Origin: Helicoverpa zea
Taxonomy: Eukaryota; Arthropoda; Insecta; Lepidoptera; Noctuidae
Assembly (NCBI RefSeq): GCF_022581195.2
Contig: NC_061470.1
Location: 8,556,001 to 8,620,000, forward strand
DNA: 64,000 nucleotides
Direction: 5' to 3'
Shown: positions 57,401 to 64,000 of the stretch, piece by piece
How positions within the stretch are numbered: position 1 is the first letter of the stretch
How the letters are laid out: the number at the start of each line of letters is the position of its first letter
The notes under the pieces: generated by a model
Told to the model about the DNA's origin: nothing
Database searches by the model: none
Seen by the model: the letters and a program-made list of their open reading frames with translations, nothing else
Program-made: the position numbers and the translations under genes

Positions 57401-58620
57401 TTTTATTTATCTTATAACTAACGTAGGAATAAATTAATAATGCCTATTTCAATTCTAATACCGCAATACACTGAAAATCTATTGCACGGCACTTCTCTCA
57501 TTAACTCACGTCACATCACGTTTCGTCATTTGTGCGCGCCGCAGATGCGCAACATTTGAGTTGCCAATATTGCCTAGATAAATCTTCCATCATGCCAGAA
57601 TATTCAATATTTTTTTGTGGAATTAGAGATTATGTAGAAACTTGACAAACGAATTGCATAATTTAGACCTTTAGTTTACTAAAAATATATATATAAATAG
57701 ACACCTAACAATAAATCGGTTGAGGAGAAATTCGTACCTCTATATTCTTACCCACCTCCATATTAACTTGATGGCAATATTGGAACGATGGATGGAAGTG
57801 AGTACAATTCAAACACGTTGACATTATTTTATTACTTAGATGATACTTTCACATAGAGCACAAATAATTAAAAATGCACATTTACTTACTTTATTTTATA
57901 AGTTAAAGCTTCATTAAATCTATTGTTGACACTTTTCATCTTGTTGACAAAGAAAGAGTCAGCAATAGATTTAAAGAAGCTTTAACTTTAATGGAGCTTT
58001 GTGCAACTGACGGTAAATCTACATATTTACAAAAGGCAAAATTAAAACTTTGTACACTTTTCTACTTACGTGGTAGCACATTTTCTTGGTAACACTCGTA
58101 GTAAGAAAATTAAATGTCATCCAGAGATGTCATCTAACAGATGTTTCCGTATTTCCCAGATTTCCCACGTGGAGTTGGTTGTATTAATAAAATAATGTTG
58201 TTTTACTAAATAATACATTTGAAAACTAAACAATTCACATATTTATTTAGTCTGAAAATCAATAAAATTCATAACGGCACTTGTGACAAACCGTGTACGC
58301 TATTCCCCGCTAGATGGCGCTGCTCAGAAAACTGTTGCTCATATTATTTAAATAATTAATATTTATTATTTTAGAATTAATTAAGTTGAAAAAAGCAGGT
58401 CAAAAATATTGTAATAAGCAAGGCCAAGTGCGCGCGTGGACATGCGCATGAACGTTTCTTTAAACACCGAAAATAATGTTTGTTGAATGGGGTATAAAAA
58501 TATAAATACAACATTATTTATAGTAAGTATTACTTTTATAGTAAGTACCTTTAGTACCTTCTCACTCTATGTTCTGTGAATAAGGTATTTATTGCAGTTG
58601 TTATTTATTGCCTATCGAGC
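57401..58620. other. AsnRS upstream region and intergenic DNA
   Basis: The AsnRS promoter should lie here; CACGTCACATCACG at about 57508 is a candidate bZIP/CRE-like cluster. A hairpin is at 57898-57996, and a TAGATGGCGC insect-repeat word near 58312. No gene is seen. Confidence 0.4.
57898..57996. repeat. long imperfect hairpin, about 31-bp arms
   Basis: AAGTTAAAGCTTCATTAAATC... pairs with its near-perfect complement ...GATTTAAAGAAGCTTTAACTT around a loop of about 35 bases. Mismatches are few. It could be a short MITE or a pre-miRNA-like fold. Confidence 0.75.
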
Positions 58621-58624
58621 AAAA

Positions 58625-59108
58625 ATGAGCAAAAAGTCACGTTTGCTGTATTTGAGAAATATTTATTTTATTTTGGTTTTCAGTTGGTACTCTTATTTGT
58701 TGTTAACCCGCATAACAGCAACTGAAATGCCTACATCATCTGTTAAAAATATTGAACCATTTATTCAACCGTCTATAGTTCGGCCATTCAGAGAATGCGT
58801 TCCTGACACGTCGCGATTGAACTGACGACGTAACTTTGCAATGGCGTTGCAGTTACGATAAAAATATTTTTGCTGGTTGTTTACCGTTTTAACAATTGAG
58901 GAGCATTAAAACAACATTATTATATCAATAATCAATGAATGTAGTTACGTCGTCAGTTCAATCGCGACGTGTCAGGAACGCATTCTCTGAATGGCCGAAC
59001 TATAACTATCATGTTTTATAAGATAGAGTCTGGTGACAGATGGACAGACGGACGGATAGAGAAATTTTGTTAATAGGGTCCCATTTTACCGTTTGGGTAC
59101 AGAACCCT
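58625..59108. mobile_element. AGGGTTCC-type element, copy 2, split by a nested insertion
   Basis: The left part (GTCACGTTTGCTGTAT...CTACATCATCTGTTAAAAAT) and right part (CATGTTTTATAAGATAGAGTCTGGTGACAG...GGGTACAGAACCCT) follow the interior order of the element at 12029-12284. The 231-bp foldback element at 58774-59004 separates them. The left terminus is unclear. Confidence 0.65.
58774..59004. mobile_element. 231-bp TATAGTTCGGCC foldback element
   Basis: Inverted arms of about 60 bp begin TATAGTTCGGCCATTCAGAG and appear to match perfectly, with CACGTCGCGATTGAACTGACG inside the arms. TA at both ends suits a TA-target element of Tc1/mariner type, by inference. A truncated copy is at 48715-48874. 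Confidence 0.85.
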
Positions 59109-59396
59109 AAAAATGGCTAAAAAGCTGGACAGGCCAAAACATTATCATTAGGTAGGTATTATCAATTGAGAAGGTTGATTTAGTGAAACATGTGTATGCA
59201 TACATTTATTAATACAACGACCTAATTAGCGACTAATTAACAATAACAACAGTTCGACTTATTCAGTCGCCGGTGAACGAACTTTAACTATTTTGCAATT
59301 AATTGAAATCTGAGTCATCAATCATTTTTCCTACCCAAAAACCGCAAAGCACGATCTAATGTTTAATTTCTAGCAAAATCCGGCATCAAGTTATTA

Positions 59397-59515
59397 TTAT
59401 TATTCTTTATTGCACACATCAATACATTTGACAAACTGAGAACAGAGAGATAATGTACAATGGCGAGCTTAACCTAGTGTTGGGTTCTCTTCCAGCCAAC
59501 CTTAGAGTGAAAGAG
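59397..59515 (-). mobile_element. LINE 3'-end fragment
   Basis: TTATTATTATTCTTTATTGC, ACAGAGAGATAATGTACAA, GGCGAGCTTAAC and CCAGCCAACCTTAGAG match the block at 23835-23945. No coding sequence is attached. Confidence 0.5.
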
Positions 59516-59828
59516 TGATTTGATGGGGTAGGGCAAATGTGCAACTTTATACTAATAAAAAGAATATATATGTATGATAGCTTGATAAATAAAATATATA
59601 CCTTTTATAATTATATAAAATATATACAATATAATACATACAAATATATACACAGATCATGTTACTTTGACAAAGGCTGTAGTATTTTGTTCGGAAAAAG
59701 CCTATACCAAGGGATGTATGCAGGTAATCTGATTGCTCTCAATCATGACGTCGGAAGGAAGTGGAGCATCAGAAGAGGTGTTTATCCCAGCTATGACTTA
59801 TCACCCTTGTCGATCATGGAAGAGGTCC

Positions 59829-60192
59829 AGGGTCGCGATTCTACTAATTTTACTTAAGCGACATACGATTCACATCCGACTGAGATCCAATCACGACATA
59901 ATTACGATTGAAGCGTATGTAGCATTCCACTATGTTTTTTTAATAAACGTTTTTATCCGTTTCTGTGATTCAATAATGAATCATATTGTCTGCAAATTAT
60001 TTACGATTGTAATATGATTGTTGAGCAAACTACCGTATAGACCAAAGGGCAGACCAATCGCAAACGTCGAATGTCATTGGAATACGATTGGTCTTATATT
60101 AGTATCTAGCAGAATGTCCGCTGAGGTTGAAACTGCTATTATGATTCATTTTCTATTCAATTTTGACATTATTAACTTAGCAGAATCGGGCC
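59829..60192. mobile_element. about 364-bp MITE, family A copy 3
   Basis: Ends GGGTCGCGATTCTACTAA and TTAGCAGAATCGGGCC, more diverged than copy 2 at 53588-53974 but colinear with it (ACATACGATTCACATCCGAC, TATAGACCAAA, GAATACGATTGGTCTTA). Confidence 0.8.
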
Positions 60193-60221
60193 ATAGATGT
60201 GATATCAAGAGAATTACCTAC

Positions 60222-61016
60222 CGTTTGTTGCCCGTGGTACTACCAATAGTACTACCAGTAGTATCACGGGCAAATTTTTCTTCCCGTAGTACAACCAAGC
60301 GGTCTGGTAGTACCACAGGCAAGAAAAAACTACCCTTGGTACTACTGTCAATATTTTAGTTTTTTTTCAACCCTTTTGTTGTCACAGTTGATATTGACAT
60401 CCTAGAAAGAGAATTGAAATATATATTTTTTTAATGTGGATATATTTTGGTACTGTTTCGTAAATAGGTCTGGTAGTTGTGAAATTTTTCATTGCTCAAA
60501 ATCGACAAGAGTCAAAAACACTTAGTTTTAGTAAACCTACCAATCTCGGAATTTCGATGCAACTGCTCTCCCCGTGTACCAAGACAGCATAACTTACCTG
60601 AGTATTCCAATGTCCAGACGGAAATGCTGACAAAGTACCAGGATAGCATAAAATACATCAAGTAAATCCCACGAGATCAAGGTATTCAATTCTGATTTGT
60701 GAAAAAAAAAACTAAGTGTTTTTGACTCTTGTCGATTTTGAGCAATGAAAAATTTCACAACTACCAGATCTATTTAGGAAATAGTACCAAAATACATCCA
60801 CATTAAAAAATAAATATATTTCAATTCTCTTTCTAGGATGACAATATCAACTGTGACAACAAAAGGGTTGAAAAAAAACTAAAATATTGACAGTAGTACC
60901 ACGGGCAGTTTTTTCTTGCCTGTGGTACTACCAGACCGCTTGGTAGTACTACGGGAAGAAAAATTTGCCCGTGGTACTACTGGTAGTACTATTGGTAGTA
61001 CCACGGGCAACAAACG
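60222..61016. mobile_element. 795-bp foldback element with perfect 8-bp target duplication
   Basis: The arms run about 60222-60529 and 60709-61016, start CGTTTGTTGCCCGTGGTACT and are nearly identical inverted copies. The word GGTACTACC recurs several times near each tip. TTACCTAC stands immediately outside both ends (60214-60221 and 61017-61024). An 8-bp duplication fits hAT or P-type transposition. The 180-bp loop has no coding capacity, so the element would depend on a transposase from elsewhere. Confidence 0.9.
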
Positions 61017-61878
61017 TTACCTACTGCTAGACAGCCTAGAACCAGCTGGCTCAAGTACTTACCTATATACGTAATTATACGTCAACGTTCAACTATATCA
61101 ACGTCATTCCTGAGTACCTATTACTACGTATGAACATGTTACAATCACACATTCACGACACGGGATTTTCGAGTAAAACTTAAAACTATCACTTAATGTT
61201 ATGCAAATAAAGTAGTTTCAAAGTTAACCTTAAGTTAAAAAACACATACATAATTACATTCATAGTATATTGTAATTTTATGCGTCACATAAATATAGTG
61301 TGCACCCTGATGCCGTCACTGGGCGCTGCTTATCATGTAGGTATATGCAATTAGGTACGTACCTATGATTTCTAGTCGGGTGCAATTCCCGGGTCGGGCA
61401 AAAATCTCATTGTGGGCTTCAAGAAACTTTCTAAAAATAGCGAAGTAAGATAGGGAGATGTGTGAACTGATCAAGGCGAGGTAGGTACTCAATGTATACC
61501 TATCCACTCCAAAAATCGGCAATGGGTGCAGTTATTGAGTCCTCTATAACTTTGTTATTCCGAATTGATTTGACTAGCAATCATATTTTTAACGTCATCA
61601 CTACTTACTCATAACAATAAGTAGGTACTTACGACAAATGCGTACCTAGAAATTCCTATCCGAAAATTGGTCTCTATTCCTGTTCATAAGCGATAAAAAT
61701 CATCTGTAAGATTAATTTCCCTGAAACTAACGAAAGTATTTAACTTTGATATATAAGTAGGTGTGTCACCACAAAACTTTAACACAAAAAAACTTACACG
61801 TCAAAATAATTGGTTCAACGTCCCGAACCGTTTGAGTTCATCCACGGTCAATAGCTAAATGTTATGTTTATTTCAATC
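61017..61878. other. intergenic upstream of fatty acid synthase
   Basis: A decayed SINE family-2 fragment lies near 61370-61500 (GGTGCAATTCCCGGGTCGGGC). The rest is AT-rich, without a gene. The last few hundred bases are the presumed upstream control region of the FAS gene. Confidence 0.45.
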
Positions 61879-61889
61879 TATATAAATAG
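61879..61889 (+). promoter_or_regulatory. TATA box of the fatty acid synthase gene
   Basis: TATATAAATAG, followed about 30 bp later by CACTGAGCT as a possible initiator. It precedes a spliceable leader exon (about 61912-61983, donor GTAAGT; acceptor GCAG at 62436), eight bases before the FAS start codon. Confidence 0.55.
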
Positions 61890-62024
61890 GAGAAATTTCG
61901 ATTCGAAATCACTTGCACTGAGCTATCACAAGGCTTCGGTGTGGTTTCCAAATTAAAGAATTATTTCGTTTAATTATTTACACGTAAGTACTGAAACAGT
62001 ATTCTGATTGTTAATATTAACGGT

Positions 62025-62145
62025 GAGTTGTACCATTTAACTAAATATAACTATAATCGAACCATTTTTGGTTTGCCAAGGGGCGGCAAGTATACGGCTG
62101 ATTGTGGTTTAGTTAAATTAGTGGATAGTTAAATGGTGCAACTGA
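62025..62145. mobile_element. about 120-bp MITE in the FAS 5' UTR intron
   Basis: GAGTTGTACCATTTAACTA at the left and TAGTTAAATGGTGCAACTG at the right are inverted copies. The interior repeats TTTAGTTAAATTAG-like words. It lies between the presumed FAS leader exon and the first coding exon. Confidence 0.65.
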
Positions 62146-62443
62146 GTAACTTCTGGGGAGTTCGTGGTGAAGGGTGGGCGTTTTGGGGGCTGTCGTTTGT
62201 AAATTTCTGACGTTCTGATGTTCAGTCTTAATTTTTCTTCTTTAAAAATGTATTTTCATGTAAGTCCGATCCTAGAATGTGCATCAGGTAGCTGGGAGAC
62301 TTTATATCTATTTTTCTACAAGAATATCTGGAGACATCTTGGAGCCTTCGTTTCTTCCAGCCCTCCTAACGTCAATCACTAGATTAACACACCACAGATA
62401 ACACTTTCTAATTGTTACTCCTTTCTGACCATGCAGTTTGACA

Positions 62444-64000
62444 ATGGCGCCGACTCCGCAAGAACTTGCCGTGGAGCCGCAGCAGGAGAGACAGGGCGTG
62501 TCGGGGAAGTCACCTGTCCCTGACGGCGAGAGGGTCGTCATCTCCGGCATGTCAGGGCTCTTCCCCTCCTCGCAGCACGTTAAGGACTTGGAAGATATCC
62601 TGTATAATAAGGTTTGATGCGTGATCATTTAAAAGAGGTTCTTATGGGGGTAATAAAGTTTGTCGTACATATTACTCTAGGCTATATTTGTAACTTAGGT
62701 ATTGAAAGTGTGTATAATATATTTGCCATAAGCGTTTCATCCTATAAAATCTGACGGCACGCCTCTTATGGTTTAGGAGATGGAATCAGAGACAGCAGAT
62801 GTACTGTAGATGTAGTTAACCAATCAACCGTAAAGTTACCACTATCAACAGTAAAAGCATCGACCTAACTACTCTAAAATCCAACACTATAAATAATGCC
62901 TTTCTCTTCAGGTGAATCCGCTGACGTCGGACCGCCTCCGCTGGTCGGTGACGCATCCCGAGGCGGCGCAGCACGTGGGCACCGTGCCGGACCTGGACCG
63001 GTTCGATGCCCAGTTCTTCAGGGTGCACTACCGCCTCAGCAACAATATGGACCCCATGTCCCGCAAGGTCCTCGAACAGGCGTATAATGCCATTTACGAT
63101 GCAGGTAAGCTACACTCTGCCTAAATGTTCTTCCTATCTTTACATCGCAGTAGTAGGATTAGTAGGCTACGACTATTCATATAAAGTTTTAATTTGTAGG
63201 TGGTTCCAATACTAAGTTTTAAGTATGATGATGTATGTATGTATAAGGAACAGTTATAGAAACTGTGGCTGTGTATCTACATTATGCGTAAATACATAAA
63301 AAAACAGTTGCAGTCAATTTTCGGAATATAGTTAATTTAAAGTACCTACGGTTCTACTTATTATACAAAACAAGAAGAATAAATGCATATATTTGTTTCT
63401 ATTATATGATCAAATGCACATAATTGCCTAAAAATATCCAAATTAAATAATTAATAGTCTAATGTTAAAGTTAACCTATTGATCCATGACCGTTGATCAG
63501 AGCTGAAAATTCAACTTAAAAAATAAATATTTAAAGGCCCAGGATGGTTGACTTACATGTTCTAATAAAATAATACTTAGTAAGTATTATTTTATTTTTA
63601 CGATCAAGGAATATATGTTAAACGGTTTTTACTCTTCTAGGAGTGAACCCCGAGAGCTTGTCTGGTAAAAAGGTTGGAGTATTCGTCGGATCCTGCTTCT
63701 CGGAAACTGAAAAAGCTTCTTTCTACGACGCGGCTTCTAGATCAGGCTTGGGTATAACTGGGTAAGAAATAGTTATATTAGCATAGCTTCAATTTTGATC
63801 AACAATGCTTTAGGAATTAGACCCTAGTCTTGGGCTTTTGTAGAAGACAGACAAGGCGAGATTTGTCATTTTAGAAAAAAATATGTTATGAATTTAAGAT
63901 GCCGGGGTTTGGGCTGCGGGATTGTTTTGGGCTGCGAGATGGTTCGAAAGAGTTACCGCGGCCTTGGTACATAAAAGACCTACGAAGGAACATGATGGGC
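62444..64000 (+). CDS. fatty acid synthase, 5' part (cut by window end)
   Basis: The multidomain cytosolic enzyme makes long-chain fatty acids from malonyl-CoA. Three coding exons join in frame: 62444-62611, 62912-63104 and 63641-63761 (160 codons plus two bases). The beginning of the ketoacyl synthase domain is visible: ERVVISGMSGLFPSS, LTSDRLRWSVTHPE, VPDLDRFDAQFFRVHYR, NNMDPMSRKVLEQAYNAIYD, GVNPESLSGKKVGVFVGSC and SETEKASFYD. The catalytic Cys and all later domains lie beyond 64000. The N-terminal 25 residues before the KS domain (MAPTPQELAVEPQQERQ) are extra compared with vertebrate FAS. The donor after exon 1 is GTTTGA, a weak but acceptable GT site. The final 240 bases are intron containing a repeat tail (CTACGAAGGAACATGATGGG). 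Confidence 0.92.

Overview
The window is animal nuclear DNA, almost certainly from a moth or butterfly (Lepidoptera). Its genes are split by many short GT-AG introns, it is AT-rich, and it is packed with tRNA-derived SINEs, foldback elements/MITEs and decayed LINEs whose ends look lepidopteran. I could not run searches, so families were recognised from translated motifs, and exon edges come from GT/AG sites with the reading frame checked codon by codon across each gene.

Layout. 1-7.2 kb: gene-poor and repeat-rich (a duplicated 271-bp block, SINEs, a 60-bp tandem repeat, nested MITEs, one orphan exon-like stretch). 7.2-9.8 kb (-): complete seven-exon Cdk1/cdc2 kinase, with an E2F-like site upstream. 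9.8-12.6 kb: MITEs. 12.6-18.3 kb (+): a three-exon gene for a predicted secreted, low-complexity protein of 1,452 aa that I do not recognise; its first intron carries a mobile-element ORF fragment. 20.2-26.8 kb and 27.4-36.8 kb (+): two complete twelve-exon glucosylceramidase (GBA1-type, GH30) genes in tandem, with the same intron phase at all eleven junctions. The second has a long intron 8 in which a LINE tail appears split by a 1.66-kb inverted-repeat element, and an intron 9 with a head-to-head SINE pair. 40.6-49.2 kb (+): six-exon apolipoprotein D-like lipocalin with a LINE wreck in its last intron. 51.0-57.4 kb (-): complete ten-exon cytoplasmic asparaginyl-tRNA synthetase. 57.4-61.9 kb: nested foldback elements. 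61.9 kb to the end (+): TATA box, 5' UTR exon and first three coding exons of a fatty acid synthase, cut by the window edge.

The genes are not an operon: Cdk1 drives the cell cycle, AsnRS charges tRNA, and the glucosylceramidases (lysosomal or gut sphingolipid/glucoside hydrolysis), lipocalin (lipophile carrier) and fatty acid synthase all touch lipid metabolism, but proximity is not evidence of shared control. The best candidates for something undescribed are the large secreted protein, the 1.66-kb element rich in GTTAC motifs, and the foldback element with a perfect 8-bp target duplication.
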